Assembly (NCBI GenBank): GCA_001510385.1
Contig: LFFE01000012.1
Location: forward strand, 1-64,000
Direction: 5' to 3'
Origin: Actinobacteria bacterium casp-actino5
GTDB lineage: Bacteria; Actinomycetota; Acidimicrobiia; Acidimicrobiales; Ilumatobacteraceae
Length of the DNA stretch: 64,000 nucleotides
The notes beneath the pieces are model-generated. The model saw only the letters and a program-made list of their open reading frames with translations, searched no databases and had not been told where the DNA came from. This document shows, piece after piece, positions 34,456 through 45,312 of the stretch. Positions within the stretch are counted from its first letter, which is position 1. Each line of letters begins with the position of its first letter. A program made the translations under genes and the position numbers.

Positions 34456-35024
34456 CGTGGTTGCTCGTCATCGTGGCGGCCTACGCTGCCGGCATGTTTC
34501 CAAGCGCAATTCTGGTTGCACGCGCTGTTGGAGTCGACATCACCTCAGTTGGGTCAGGCAACCCAGGCGCTGCGAACATCACACGAAATCTCGGTTGGAA
34601 GCGTGGAGCATGGGTATTTGCCCTTGACGCCGCAAAAGGTGCACTCGGAGCAGGCGTCGGACTCGCCGTCGACGGCCGTTCATTGGCGTACCTCGCCGGC
34701 GCTGCCGCAATCCTCGGACACTGCTACCCGGTAACGCGCGGTTTCAAAGGTGGAAAAGGTGTTGCCACCGGTGGTGGGGTCTTTGCAGTGCTCACACCGT
34801 TCGTGTTTGTTGTGCTCGTTCCAACCTGGGTCATCATTTCGAAAGCAACAAAAACTGCAGCACTCGCATCGCTGATTGTGCTGTGTGCGATCCCGGTTGG
34901 GGTCTGGGCCACTGGTCGAGAGCTCTGGGAGATTCCATCGTCAATTGGAATCGCAGTACTCATTGCGCTGCGTCATGTCAGCAATATTCAGCGGATGCAA
35001 CGTGGATCCGAGCTTCGCTTGTGA
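34452..35024 (+). CDS. plsY: Glycerol-3-phosphate acyltransferase
   Basis: 190 residues, five or so TMs. The PlsY signature loops are present: GSGNPGAANITRNLG, GHCYPVTRGFKGGKGVATGGG and the C-terminal ALRHVSNIQRMQRGSE. It acylates glycerol-3-phosphate using acyl-phosphate as the first step of phospholipid synthesis. Its ATG overlaps the mftC stop by 4 bp, an odd partner for a cofactor operon. The end lies 4 bp from the convergent kinase-fold gene. Confidence 0.95.
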   Translation: MTWLLVIVAAYAAGMFPSAILVARAVGVDITSVGSGNPGAANITRNLGWKRGAWVFALDAAKGALGAGVGLAVDGRSLAYLAGAAAILGHCYPVTRGFKGGKGVATGGGVFAVLTPFVFVVLVPTWVIISKATKTAALASLIVLCAIPVGVWATGRELWEIPSSIGIAVLIALRHVSNIQRMQRGSELRL

Positions 35025-35028
35025 ACGA

Positions 35029-36093
35029 TCACAACTGAAGTTCTCGAAGGAGTTCAGAGAAGTCGTAACTGTCGAGACTCGGAAGGTGACGGTCAACGAC
35101 ATCGTGAAGTAACTGTTGCCAGATGTCGTGGCGGAAGAAGAATCGACCCTCCCGAACGACGTAGTTCAGCAAAAAGAATCGGTATGCCTCTTTCAAGAAC
35201 AGCACCTCATCAGGACTTAACGGAAAGACTGAGTGATAGGCGCGAAGGAATTGGCGAAACCGAGGTTCGAACATGGTGTGAGCACCGTAGGTAAACGTCG
35301 AACGATCACCCGTTCGCGATGACACACGCGAGAGAAAGTAGAAGTCGAGAAGCCGTGTCTCGTATCGAAACCAGTCGTAATCCCACCGGCTGAACAATCT
35401 GAAACGACCCGAATCATCAAATTCCACGGAGAAGTTGCCGAGATTCCAGTCGATCAACACCGGTTGCTTTGCCCAATAGTCGTAACCCGATTCATGCACT
35501 GCCATGAGAAACCTGTGCGCATGACGTCTCACGAGATCGATCCGCGATGGGTCAAGGCTCAGTTCGTCCGCAGCATGTCGACTCGCTGTCAGGTCGTAAA
35601 GAGCAATCGCATCTGACGTCACGGTTTTTGACGTGGGTGGAACAAGCCGAGCAACGCCGGCCGTCGCACGATGAAAGCGTGCGACTTCTTCGCCGAAATT
35701 TGTCACCTGCTCCGGAGAAAGAATTGCTGGCAGCCGATCGCGAACTTCGACCTCGCGATAAAACGCAACCCATACGTCGCCGTCGTACCAAACGAATGGC
35801 CGTCCATCAGCGGTGAGTGTGCTCGCCATGAATTGTTCGTATGGGCCTCCGTCGAGTAGCCGTGACGTTCGGTGGAGTCGGTCGTGGTCTTCAGCGAACA
35901 GGAAGAACGAACCGTAATTAGACGACTTCGCAATGACTGCGTCACCGTTTTCAAGGCGCAGGCGATATACCCGATTGGTTGACACCATTGCGGAGAGCTC
36001 GATGAGTTCGACAAGCGAGCGACCGTCCCTGTACTCGATCCATGCTTGTTCGACTGATCTCCGATGTCGTTCGTCAGAAATTTCGACAGTCAT
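35029..36093 (-). CDS. Aminoglycoside-phosphotransferase-fold protein in the copper operon
   Basis: 354 residues from ATG 36093, whose ATGA overlaps the copA stop. The kinase-like fold is recognisable: an N-lobe with VIAKSSNYGSFFLF (Lys candidate), the catalytic loop LIDWNLGNFSVEFD in place of HGDxxxxN, and RWDYDWFRYETRLLDFYFL for the metal-binding Asp. It could phosphorylate a small molecule (choline-like) or be a degenerate kinase. Nothing in the sequence connects it to copper except the coupling. Substrate unknown. Confidence 0.7.
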   Translation of the reverse strand: MTVEISDERHRRSVEQAWIEYRDGRSLVELIELSAMVSTNRVYRLRLENGDAVIAKSSNYGSFFLFAEDHDRLHRTSRLLDGGPYEQFMASTLTADGRPFVWYDGDVWVAFYREVEVRDRLPAILSPEQVTNFGEEVARFHRATAGVARLVPPTSKTVTSDAIALYDLTASRHAADELSLDPSRIDLVRRHAHRFLMAVHESGYDYWAKQPVLIDWNLGNFSVEFDDSGRFRLFSRWDYDWFRYETRLLDFYFLSRVSSRTGDRSTFTYGAHTMFEPRFRQFLRAYHSVFPLSPDEVLFLKEAYRFFLLNYVVREGRFFFRHDIWQQLLHDVVDRHLPSLDSYDFSELLRELQL

Positions 36094-38255
36094 GAGAAAT
36101 TCCTCAATCTCAGACTGTTTGATACAACGAAAACACTGGACAGCACCATTGCAACACCGGCGACAAAGGGCGACAACCTTCCCGACATTGCGAGAGGGAT
36201 TGCCGCAATGTTGTAGCCAAATGCCCAAAGTAGGTTCAGTTGGATGGTGCGAAGCGTACGACGGGACAACCTGATCGCGTCTACGACGGAAGTCAACTCA
36301 TTACGCATCAGAGTGAGATCGCTTGCGCGCACGGCAACATCGGAGCCTGCTCCCATTGAGATTCCGAGATCTGCTGCAGCAAGAGCCGCTGCATCATTCA
36401 CACCATCACCAACCATCGCAACGCATCGGCCGTTTGTCTGCAGATCCGCAATGAGCTTGAGCTTGTCAGCCGGACTGAGCTCAGCGTGCACATCGACTGA
36501 AGGAATTCCAACCTCACGCGCCACAACCTCTGCGACTGAACGGCGATCACCAGTCGCCATCAGCGGTTGAATGCCAAGTGCTCTGCATTCTGCGATTGCG
36601 GCTGCACTTGTTGGTTTTGCCTGGTCAGCCACAAAGATTGTGCCAGCCAGTTCGCCATCAATCAGTACGTCAACACAAGTTTCAACTGAATCGACATGCG
36701 CCACTGCGGTGCGAACCTCAACCTGCACACCATCGATAACTCCGCTCACGCCTTGTCCTGGAATATTGGTCGCTTCAGACACCGGGGGGAGGCCCCCGGC
36801 TATCTCTTGAAGTGCAGCATCAACGATTGCTCGGGCAATCGGATGTTGGTGCGACATCTCGACGGCACCAGCCAAGCGGAGCATGTCGGGTTTCGACCTG
36901 CCATCAGTCACACTTACCGAAGTGACCCACATTTGGCCGGTTGTGATCGTGCCAGTCTTATCAAAAACGATCGTGTCAACAATACGGGTCTGTTCAAGAA
37001 TCTCTGGTCCGCTGATCAAGATGCCTGAGGCTGCGCCTTTAGTCGTTCCAACGAAGAGTGCCATTGGTGTTGCAAGACCGAGCGCGCACGGGCAGGCAAT
37101 GATAAGCACTGCCACACCTGTGGAGAACGCCTTTTCGGTCGAGGTACCGAATACCAACCACGCAAGCGTTGTCATCATCGACAGCGCCACGATGACAGGA
37201 ACAAAGACCGCCGATACTCGATCTGCCAGCCGCTGAACAGGTGCAGTTCCAGACTGGGCATTCATCACCAGCCTTGCGATCTCCGCTACCTGGGTGTCGT
37301 TACCAACCCTTGTTGCTTCGACAGCGAGCACACCATTTCCGTTCATCGCCGTTCCGACAATCAGATCTCCGGCGGCTACATCAACTGGGAGACTCTCACC
37401 AGTCAGCATTGACATATCAATCGATGATGACCCGTCGACCACGACACCATCGGTTGCAACCTTGTTCCCGGGAGCAACAACAAACACATCACCAACGCGC
37501 AACGAGTCGATCGGAATGGCTACAACGCTCCCGTCGGCCCGACGCACCTCCACCTCATCAACCGATGCTTCAAGCAATGCGTTCACGGCATCACCAACAC
37601 GCCGTTTTGAGCGGTGCTCAAACCATCTGCCTGCGAGCACAACTGCCACCGTTGTTGATGCCACCTCGAAGTAAAGGTGGTGTTCCCCTCCGGTCAGCGA
37701 CATTGACATTGACATCCCGATGTCGCCGGCAGAGGTCGCGAACAACGCCCAAATTGACCATGCCATCGATGCGAGAACCCCGATTGAAACCAGCGTGTCC
37801 ATCGTCGTTTCGCCATGACGGAGGTTCAACACCAGCGAGCGATGAAACGGAAAACCTGACCACAGTGCAACCGGCAGGGCGAGGCCCAATGTGACCCACT
37901 GCCAACCGTCGAACTGCAAGCCACCAACCATTGATAGAAGTACGACAGGCGTCCCAAACGCAATGGCGAGGGTAAGCCGTCGCTCCAGGTCAATGGAACG
38001 ATCTTGTGGTTCATCATTGAGATCGTCGAGGGTGCGAGCCTGATAGCCGGTGTTTTCAACTGTTGAGATCAGCAACGCAAGGTCAAGCGCCTGGGAACCT
38101 GTCACCCATGCTCGCTCGGTGGCGTAGTTGACCGAAGCTTCGACGCCATCGAGTTTGCTCAGCCGACGTTCGATGCGCGCTGCACACGCAGCGCAGGTCA
38201 TTCCGCCGATTGCGAGTTCGACGGTGTGCTCAGGCGACAGCGAATCCAGCTTCAT
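36090..38255 (-). CDS. copA: Copper-exporting P1B-type ATPase
   Basis: 721 residues. One N-terminal HMA domain with CAAC (C21, C24), eight TMs with the CPC transport motif (IIACPCALG), the TGES actuator motif, DKTGTITTG phosphorylation site, SHQHPIARA (the HP motif) and GDGVNDAAAL. The C-terminal WAFGYNIAAIPLA helices fit Cu(I) pumps. It exports Cu(I) from the cytoplasm. It overlaps copZ by 26 bp upstream and the kinase-fold gene downstream, so all three are tightly coupled. Confidence 0.93.
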   Translation of the reverse strand: MKLDSLSPEHTVELAIGGMTCAACAARIERRLSKLDGVEASVNYATERAWVTGSQALDLALLISTVENTGYQARTLDDLNDEPQDRSIDLERRLTLAIAFGTPVVLLSMVGGLQFDGWQWVTLGLALPVALWSGFPFHRSLVLNLRHGETTMDTLVSIGVLASMAWSIWALFATSAGDIGMSMSMSLTGGEHHLYFEVASTTVAVVLAGRWFEHRSKRRVGDAVNALLEASVDEVEVRRADGSVVAIPIDSLRVGDVFVVAPGNKVATDGVVVDGSSSIDMSMLTGESLPVDVAAGDLIVGTAMNGNGVLAVEATRVGNDTQVAEIARLVMNAQSGTAPVQRLADRVSAVFVPVIVALSMMTTLAWLVFGTSTEKAFSTGVAVLIIACPCALGLATPMALFVGTTKGAASGILISGPEILEQTRIVDTIVFDKTGTITTGQMWVTSVSVTDGRSKPDMLRLAGAVEMSHQHPIARAIVDAALQEIAGGLPPVSEATNIPGQGVSGVIDGVQVEVRTAVAHVDSVETCVDVLIDGELAGTIFVADQAKPTSAAAIAECRALGIQPLMATGDRRSVAEVVAREVGIPSVDVHAELSPADKLKLIADLQTNGRCVAMVGDGVNDAAALAAADLGISMGAGSDVAVRASDLTLMRNELTSVVDAIRLSRRTLRTIQLNLLWAFGYNIAAIPLAMSGRLSPFVAGVAMVLSSVFVVSNSLRLRNFS

Positions 38256-38436
38256 CGATTGCTGCGATCACTGCCCCGTGGTCGATGCCTGATCCAGACA
38301 CGATGACCAACTTTGCTTCGAGGTCGACCAACACCGACGACACACCTGCAACGGCCGACACTTCTTTTTGGATTGCGGCTTCACAATGACCGCAGGTCAT
38401 CTCAGGAACGGTCAGTTCGATTTGGTCGGTAGTCAC
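38230..38436 (-). CDS. copZ: Copper chaperone (HMA domain)
   Basis: 68 residues, a single heavy-metal-associated domain with MTCGHC (C15, C18). It delivers Cu(I) to CopA, whose gene overlaps its 3' end by 26 bp. The start is GTG 38436; on the minus strand a TAATGT -10 lies 7 nt before it, consistent with a leaderless transcript. No CsoR-type operator or csoR gene was recognised. Confidence 0.92.
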   Translation of the reverse strand: MTTDQIELTVPEMTCGHCEAAIQKEVSAVAGVSSVLVDLEAKLVIVSGSGIDHGAVIAAIDEAGFAVA

Positions 38437-38443
38437 GACATGT

Positions 38444-38449
38444 ACATTA
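38444..38449 (-). promoter_or_regulatory. copZ: Candidate -10 (TAATGT on minus strand), leaderless copZ
   Basis: TAATGT, 7-nt spacer, GTG start at 38436. Confidence 0.45.
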
Positions 38450-38505
38450 TGCGATCACCGAGCAATGCACCACTCACACGCTAAGCGATCGATGAAGGCG
38501 CCGAC

Positions 38506-39540
38506 TCAAATCCCGCTTCGCAACCGTGTGAGTGCACCGACAGCAAGTTCTTCGACAGCGTCCCTAAATCCGTCAAGAATCTCCGGGTCAACATCATCAC
38601 CCATCGCGCCATGCAAATATCGGGCGTACACACCCTCAGAAATCACCGCAAGCCTGAATGCCGAGAACGCCACGTAGTAAGGAATGTTGCTCACATCTCG
38701 TCCAGTTCGTGCGGCATAACGCTCGACCAGTTGCTCGTACGGTGGGAATTGTCCTGCCCCGGTTGGGTCATTTGAGCGCTGCCCATTCCCTTCTGGATCC
38801 GCCCAATACACGCCGAGATACCCAAGGTCAGCAAGCGGGTCGCCGAGTGTGCATAATTCCCAGTCCAACACTGCCGCAATTCGATTGTTTTCAAGATCAG
38901 TGAGGCAATTTCCAAGTCGGTAGTCGCCATGTGCGATCGATACCGACTGCTGCTCAGGAATTGAGGCAGCCAGCAATTCAGCAACTTCGTCAATCGCGGC
39001 TAGGTCACGGGTTCGAGAATCAGCCCACTGCCGCGTCCAACGCTTCACCTGCCGTTCGACATATCCCTCGCGACGGGCAAGATCGCCCAAGCCGACGGCA
39101 TCAACATCGACGGCGTGTAGGTCGGCCATCACATCAATGAGATTGAACGCAACCAACTCACGTTGCTCAACCGAAAGTTCAGCCCCTTTCTCAGGACTAT
39201 CGAGCACAACACCATCAACAAAATCCATCACATAGAACGGCGCTTGGTTGACCGAATCGTCGGAGCAAAGTCCCAATGTCTGCGGAACAGGAACATTTGT
39301 CGTTCCGACCGCAGAAATGATCTTGTGTTCTCTCGCCATGTCGTGAGCAGTAGCAAGAACATGACCAAGTGGGGGCCGGCGAAGCACAAAACAGCGTCCA
39401 TTGCCGTCGGTCACCATGTATGTGAGATTTGAACGACCGCCTTCGATGAGTGAGAAGTCGTACGGAGCCTCGAGCCCATCCACATTCGCATCTAACCAGG
39501 CCGTTACTGACTCAAGATCAATTCCAGGGATCGACGACAT
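38506..39540 (-). CDS. APH-family phosphotransferase (ACAD10/FadE-associated type)
   Basis: 344 residues. Kinase-like fold with the glycine/serine loop GGRSNLTYMV, Lys/Arg pair FVLRRPP, catalytic loop IAHGDYRLGNCL and metal Asp in AVLDWELCTLGDPLADLGYL. This matches the phosphotransferases associated with acyl-CoA dehydrogenases, thought to phosphorylate hydroxyacyl-CoA during breakdown of hydroxy acids. A minus-strand TAGTTT lies 8 nt before ATG 39540. It is not next to the dehydrogenases in this window. Confidence 0.85.
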   Translation of the reverse strand: MSSIPGIDLESVTAWLDANVDGLEAPYDFSLIEGGRSNLTYMVTDGNGRCFVLRRPPLGHVLATAHDMAREHKIISAVGTTNVPVPQTLGLCSDDSVNQAPFYVMDFVDGVVLDSPEKGAELSVEQRELVAFNLIDVMADLHAVDVDAVGLGDLARREGYVERQVKRWTRQWADSRTRDLAAIDEVAELLAASIPEQQSVSIAHGDYRLGNCLTDLENNRIAAVLDWELCTLGDPLADLGYLGVYWADPEGNGQRSNDPTGAGQFPPYEQLVERYAARTGRDVSNIPYYVAFSAFRLAVISEGVYARYLHGAMGDDVDPEILDGFRDAVEELAVGALTRLRSGI

Positions 39541-39575
39541 ACCGCTTGAAACTACTGCGAAAGCGAGATTTGCCG

Positions 39576-40703
39576 TTAGCCGGGACGGCCGACGCCGACC
39601 ACTTTGGCCCAGTTCACACTTGTGATACTCACTGTTTTACCAAGGGCAGGCGCGTGCACCATCTGGCCGTTGCCGAGGTACAGCCCCACGTGGCTGATTG
39701 GGTTGTAATAGAAAATGAGATCGCCCGGTTTCGCATCGGTCTTCGGAACCGATGGAAGAGCATTCGACTGCATGCGAGAGTTTCTTGGCAACACCACACC
39801 GGCTTGAGCCCAGGCGTAATAGGTCAGCCCTGAGCAGTCAAACGATGTTCCTGGGAGCGCGGTCGCATACCGGTACGGCACGCCAATCTGCCCAAGTGCT
39901 GCTTGTACGGCGACCCCAGCCATTCCTGACGGTGCCGGATAATTCGAGATGAGATCTTGAGTTGCTGAACTCGACCCCGATCCTCCAGCTGAACTTCCTG
40001 AGTTTCCGGCATTTGCTGCTGCTTGTTGACGCTGATATTCAGCAAGAGCTGCAGCTGCTCTGCGCTCTTCCTCAGCTCGAATCAGGGCGCCAAGTTTCTG
40101 CTCAGCAGACTTCCGGGCCGATTCGTACTGGGCGGTGGATGACTCGACTTCATCCAACATGCCTGTGATCCGGGCAGCCAGATCTTCGGACTCTTTTCGA
40201 AGCCGATTGAGTTCGATCTGCTCGAGCTCAAGTTCTCGAATCGCAGCTTGGAGATCATCGGTTGTTCCTGCACCGACACGAAGTGCCACCCGAGACAGCT
40301 GATCTCGCGTCAATGTGTCGCTGTAGGCCGCAGCGTTCGACAGCAGGGGCCCCAACACGTCTGACCCCGACCGGGTAAAGGCCCGAACCGCAACCGTAGA
40401 AAGGTCGCTCTGCAGCTCTCCAAGCTCGGCCTGTCGTAGTGCGACGCGCCCCTTTGCGACTTCAATATCATCGCCAAGTAGACGCTGCTCATCCATCGCA
40501 ACGGCGTAGTCCTCGATGAGAATGTCGGCTCGTTCGTGAAGACGTTCAAGTTCATCAACGATTCGCTGAACCTCTTGTTGCTGCTGGTCAACCGTTTGCG
40601 CATGGGCGGCCTGTGGCAGCACAGGAACAAGCATCATCACAAGAGCTGCAAGGCCGATTGCAAATCGGCGACGTTGGGGGCGAACATCGCGGACTTCGAA
40701 CAT
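39576..40703 (-). CDS. NlpC/P60 peptidoglycan endopeptidase (RipA-like)
   Basis: 375 residues. Signal peptide to about residue 36 (AAHAQ), a long coiled coil at about 38-230, a Gly/Ser linker, then an NlpC/P60 domain with catalytic C290 (FDCSGL), H338 (HVGLYLG) and H350. The architecture is that of actinobacterial RipA-type D,L-endopeptidases that split daughter-cell wall. ATG at 40703 is used; the surrounding 40704-40762 region shows nothing more. Confidence 0.92.
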   Translation of the reverse strand: MFEVRDVRPQRRRFAIGLAALVMMLVPVLPQAAHAQTVDQQQQEVQRIVDELERLHERADILIEDYAVAMDEQRLLGDDIEVAKGRVALRQAELGELQSDLSTVAVRAFTRSGSDVLGPLLSNAAAYSDTLTRDQLSRVALRVGAGTTDDLQAAIRELELEQIELNRLRKESEDLAARITGMLDEVESSTAQYESARKSAEQKLGALIRAEEERRAAAALAEYQRQQAAANAGNSGSSAGGSGSSSATQDLISNYPAPSGMAGVAVQAALGQIGVPYRYATALPGTSFDCSGLTYYAWAQAGVVLPRNSRMQSNALPSVPKTDAKPGDLIFYYNPISHVGLYLGNGQMVHAPALGKTVSITSVNWAKVVGVGRPG

Positions 40704-40762
40704 GAGGCCTTCAGCGTACCGTATGTTACGAAATGATGTCGATCAGGTGTGGAGTGCGCTTG

Positions 40763-42334
40763 TTATTCCCACTCAATGGTGCCAGGAGGCTTAGACGTGA
40801 TGTCGTATGCGACTCGGTTGATGCCTGGCACCTCGTTAATAATTCGTTGCGACATCTTCTCGAGCAGTTCGTAAGGCAGGCGTGCCCAGTCAGCGGTCAT
40901 CGCATCATCGCTCGTCACTGCGCGAATGATGATCGGGTGCCCGTAGGTGCGCTCATCGCCCATTACGCCGACCGATCGGATATCCGGAAGGACCGCAAAC
41001 GCCTGCCAAATTTCACGCTCAAGTCCAGCAAGGGCAATCTCTTCTCGAACGATTGCGTCTGCCTCCTGCAGCACCGCAACACGCTCTCGTGTCACCTCAC
41101 CAATAATTCGCACGCCGAGCCCAGGACCGGGGAAGGGCTGCCGCCACACCATCTCATCTGGCAGACCAAGTTCAGTTCCGAGAGCTCGAACCTCGTCTTT
41201 GAAGAGCTCCCGGAGTGGCTCGACGAGTTTAAGCGTCATGTCCTCGGGAAGCCCTCCCACATTGTGGTGGCTTTTGATGACTTCAGCTGTGCCATCGACA
41301 CCTCCACTCTCGATGAGGTCGGGATAAAGGGTTCCCTGCACCAAGAACTTGGCTTCCGAAAGCCCACCAGTGTGTTCTTCGAAGATTCGAATGAAGAGTT
41401 CACCGATCGCTTTCCGCTTTGACTCAGGTTCAGAAATGCCGGCAAGTCGCTCAAAGAATCGCTGGCCAGCGTCGACATGAATGAGCTCAATACCCATGTT
41501 CCGACGGAAGGTCTCGACAACCTGCTCACTCTCACCTTTGCGCATCAGGCCGGTGTCAACGTAGACGCAGGTCAATTGGGAACCAATTGCGCGGTGCACC
41601 AATGCAGCAGCCACCGATGAATCAACACCACCTGACAAACCACAAATCACACGAGCATCGCCAACTTGTTCTCTGACGAGTGATACCTGCTCATCGACCA
41701 CTGATGACATCTTCCACGCAGGGGCACAACCGGCTAAGTCGTGAAGGAACCGCCTCAGCACCGCCATACCGTGCGGCGAATGAACTACTTCAGGGTGGAA
41801 TTGCACGCCCCAAATCTGCTGCGAGGCGCTTTCGAGGACTGCGACGGGTGCATCTGGAGTACTGGCTGTTGCCACAAAGCCATCTGGAACTTCAGTAATT
41901 GCGTCGAAGTGGCTCATCCAGACGTCGTGTGAGTCCGGAAGGTCACCGGTCAGAAGGTCAGAATCAGCCGTGCGAGTGAGTTCAGCACGCCCATACTCAC
42001 CGCGCATTCCTCGGCCCACAGCACCCCCGAGTTGTGATGCAATGAGTTGCGCTCCGTAGCAGATTCCGAGAATGGGAATTCCGAGTTCATAGATCGCTGG
42101 GTCAAGAGTTGGGGCACCCTCAACGTGAACACTCTTCGGTCCTCCCGACAAAATAATTGCAGCTGGCTCGGCTTGCGCAATTTCTTCGGCTGTAACGCGG
42201 TGCGGAACAATTCGCGAGTACACATTTGATTCGCGCACACGACGAGCGATGAGTTGCGCGTACTGGGCACCAAAGTCAACGACAAGGACTTCTTGGCGAG
42301 GGGACAAGTCGTTTGACGAAACGGCGGAGGTCAC
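40763..42334 (-). CDS. guaA: GMP synthase (glutamine-hydrolysing)
   Basis: 523 residues. Class I amidotransferase with nucleophilic Cys in GICYGAQL and the His-Glu pair in VQFHPEV; ATP-pyrophosphatase P-loop [11 protein letters not shown]; dimerisation domain ending PPGTIEWE. It converts XMP to GMP. GTG 42334 is preferred because a TACCAT -10 lies 7 nt before it; the in-frame ATG at 42352 would place the start within 5 bp of the divergent gene. Either is possible. Confidence 0.93.
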   Translation of the reverse strand: MTSAVSSNDLSPRQEVLVVDFGAQYAQLIARRVRESNVYSRIVPHRVTAEEIAQAEPAAIILSGGPKSVHVEGAPTLDPAIYELGIPILGICYGAQLIASQLGGAVGRGMRGEYGRAELTRTADSDLLTGDLPDSHDVWMSHFDAITEVPDGFVATASTPDAPVAVLESASQQIWGVQFHPEVVHSPHGMAVLRRFLHDLAGCAPAWKMSSVVDEQVSLVREQVGDARVICGLSGGVDSSVAAALVHRAIGSQLTCVYVDTGLMRKGESEQVVETFRRNMGIELIHVDAGQRFFERLAGISEPESKRKAIGELFIRIFEEHTGGLSEAKFLVQGTLYPDLIESGGVDGTAEVIKSHHNVGGLPEDMTLKLVEPLRELFKDEVRALGTELGLPDEMVWRQPFPGPGLGVRIIGEVTRERVAVLQEADAIVREEIALAGLEREIWQAFAVLPDIRSVGVMGDERTYGHPIIIRAVTSDDAMTADWARLPYELLEKMSQRIINEVPGINRVAYDITSKPPGTIEWE

Positions 42335-42341
42335 CCATCCG

Positions 42342-42347
42342 ATGGTA
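42342..42347 (-). promoter_or_regulatory. guaA: Candidate -10 (TACCAT on minus strand), leaderless guaA
   Basis: TACCAT, 7-nt spacer, GTG start at 42334. The hexamer lies inside the alternative N-terminal extension, which argues for the shorter start. Confidence 0.5.
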
Positions 42348-42357
42348 GACATTCGAT

Positions 42358-42729
42358 GTGCCCAATCAACGCTCCGCCAAGGATCATCGAAAAGAAAAAT
42401 TGCGCAGAATCGCAACGGTTGCAGTCAGCATCATCGCTTCGGTGACGCTGCTCTCGGTGGGTTCGGCTGTCATTGCCGCCGAAGATGACCTTGACAACAG
42501 CGACATGTCCACTGTGACCTATAACGACTTCATTCCTGAGGAACGGGATCTCAGCGACTGCATCAGTGCAATACCGAAACCTGGGTGTGGGAGCAGCGCT
42601 AAAGGTGGATGGCGCCAGATGCTCGTCCTCGGCCTTGTCGTTACCGGCTTGGGATTTATTGGCTGGCGGGTGGTTGCTGGGGCACGAAAGAACCTCTCAA
42701 CCCAGTCGCCTCACACTGACGGCGAATAA
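42358..42729 (+). CDS. Small membrane protein of unknown function
   Basis: 123 residues from GTG 42358. A basic N-terminus (HRKEKLRR) and a hydrophobic segment at about 18-40 look like a signal or anchor. An acidic extracytoplasmic part follows with two Cys ([13 protein letters not shown]), probably a disulfide, and a second TM lies at about 87-107. No family recognised. It is divergent from guaA and overlaps the convergent NUDIX gene by 19 bp. Confidence 0.6.
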   Translation: MPNQRSAKDHRKEKLRRIATVAVSIIASVTLLSVGSAVIAAEDDLDNSDMSTVTYNDFIPEERDLSDCISAIPKPGCGSSAKGGWRQMLVLGLVVTGLGFIGWRVVAGARKNLSTQSPHTDGE

Positions 42730-43370
42730 AGCCTGACGAGAAGGTCAACCAGCATTCGACCGGTTGCACCCCAGACCGTTTCATCGGCTAACTCGAAAAA
42801 GTGCAAGAGTCGATCCGTGGGAGGGCTCCCCCACAACTCGCCGTGATAAGTACCCATCGAAGTGAGTTCAGATAGCGGCACCCACATCACCTTGTCAGCC
42901 TCCATCGTCTGGGGTGAAAGAGGGAGAGGTGCATCAAGTAGTCCAACCTTTGGGATGATGTAACTCATACTGACGACTGTGTTGACATGTGAAAGTTCGC
43001 CAACGATTGTCACGAGCGAAGGGTCAAGACCGACTTCTTCATACGCTTCGCGCAACGCAGTCTCGGTAGCGGTTTCACCAGGGTCCACACGTCCCCCGGG
43101 GAATGAAATTTCACCCTTGTGATGGCGGAGTTCCTGAGAGCGACGGGTGAGAAGAACCTCAAATCCACGTTCGCCAGGGGCTAACACAACGAGCACCGCC
43201 GCATGACGGGCTTCATCGAATGCCGGCTGAATGGGTAAACCCTCGGCGTCAACGACGGCTGTGATCCGATCACGTGAAATTTGGGCATCTGCGCCAGACA
43301 CCCAGGGAGTGGTTGAGACTGAACTCCACACCTTTGGACGCGGAACGATCTGCTGCCCACCCCGAGCCAT
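42711..43370 (-). CDS. NUDIX hydrolase, CoA pyrophosphatase-like
   Basis: About 219 residues. The NUDIX box is intact: GGRVDPGETATETALREAYEEVG, around 43045-43110, with the preceding LRHHKGEISFPGG segment typical of the CoA-diphosphatase (NudL) branch. It likely hydrolyses CoA or related nucleotide diphosphates. Start choice: ATG 43370, 4 bp after the upstream stop; GTG 43382 is an alternative that overlaps that gene by 8 bp. Confidence 0.88.
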   Translation of the reverse strand: MARGGQQIVPRPKVWSSVSTTPWVSGADAQISRDRITAVVDAEGLPIQPAFDEARHAAVLVVLAPGERGFEVLLTRRSQELRHHKGEISFPGGRVDPGETATETALREAYEEVGLDPSLVTIVGELSHVNTVVSMSYIIPKVGLLDAPLPLSPQTMEADKVMWVPLSELTSMGTYHGELWGSPPTDRLLHFFELADETVWGATGRMLVDLLVRLYSPSV

Positions 43371-43374
43371 TAGC

Positions 43375-43554
43375 TCACTCACTCGTCGAAGACCCAGGCA
43401 CCCATCCAGATGTAACGAGCTCGTGAAGCACTTCCGCCATTCCTGCGGTCTTCAGGTTTGCCAGAACCTTGCCCGGCAGTTGCTCGCCGCGCTCCCACTC
43501 ATCCCACGCAATCTGCAACTTGTTGAGATCGGGAGCTGGACGTTCGAATGCCAT
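43375..43554 (-). CDS. Short conserved-looking protein upstream of the NUDIX gene
   Basis: 59 residues: MAFERPAPDLNKLQIAWDEW, then an amphipathic helix region ending SGWVPGSSTSE. ATG at 43554, TGA at 43375-43377. A minus-strand TAGAAT lies 6 nt before the ATG, so it appears to have its own leaderless promoter, and its stop sits next to the NUDIX start. Codon use resembles the neighbours. Function unknown. Confidence 0.7.
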   Translation of the reverse strand: MAFERPAPDLNKLQIAWDEWERGEQLPGKVLANLKTAGMAEVLHELVTSGWVPGSSTSE

Positions 43555-43560
43555 GAGAAC

Positions 43561-43566
43561 ATTCTA
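43561..43566 (-). promoter_or_regulatory. Candidate -10 (TAGAAT on minus strand), leaderless small gene
   Basis: TAGAAT, 6-nt spacer, ATG at 43554. Confidence 0.5.
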
Positions 43567-43612
43567 CGGAATCTTCGTGGGAGCGTCGCTTCCAGCAGTT
43601 GGTGAAAAATGC

Positions 43613-43644
43613 AATGGAGCCCGGGCGATTGCCCGGGCTCCATT
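43613..43644 (-). terminator. Rho-independent terminator after groEL
   Basis: A perfect 14-bp stem AATGGAGCCCGGGC with a 4-nt loop, followed on the minus strand by GCATTTTTC. It lies 25 bp after the groEL stop codon and before the small gene at 43554. Confidence 0.9.
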
Positions 43645-43668
43645 GAACGACACAGGGTCGTATGAGCG

Positions 43669-45312
<1,644 letters not shown>

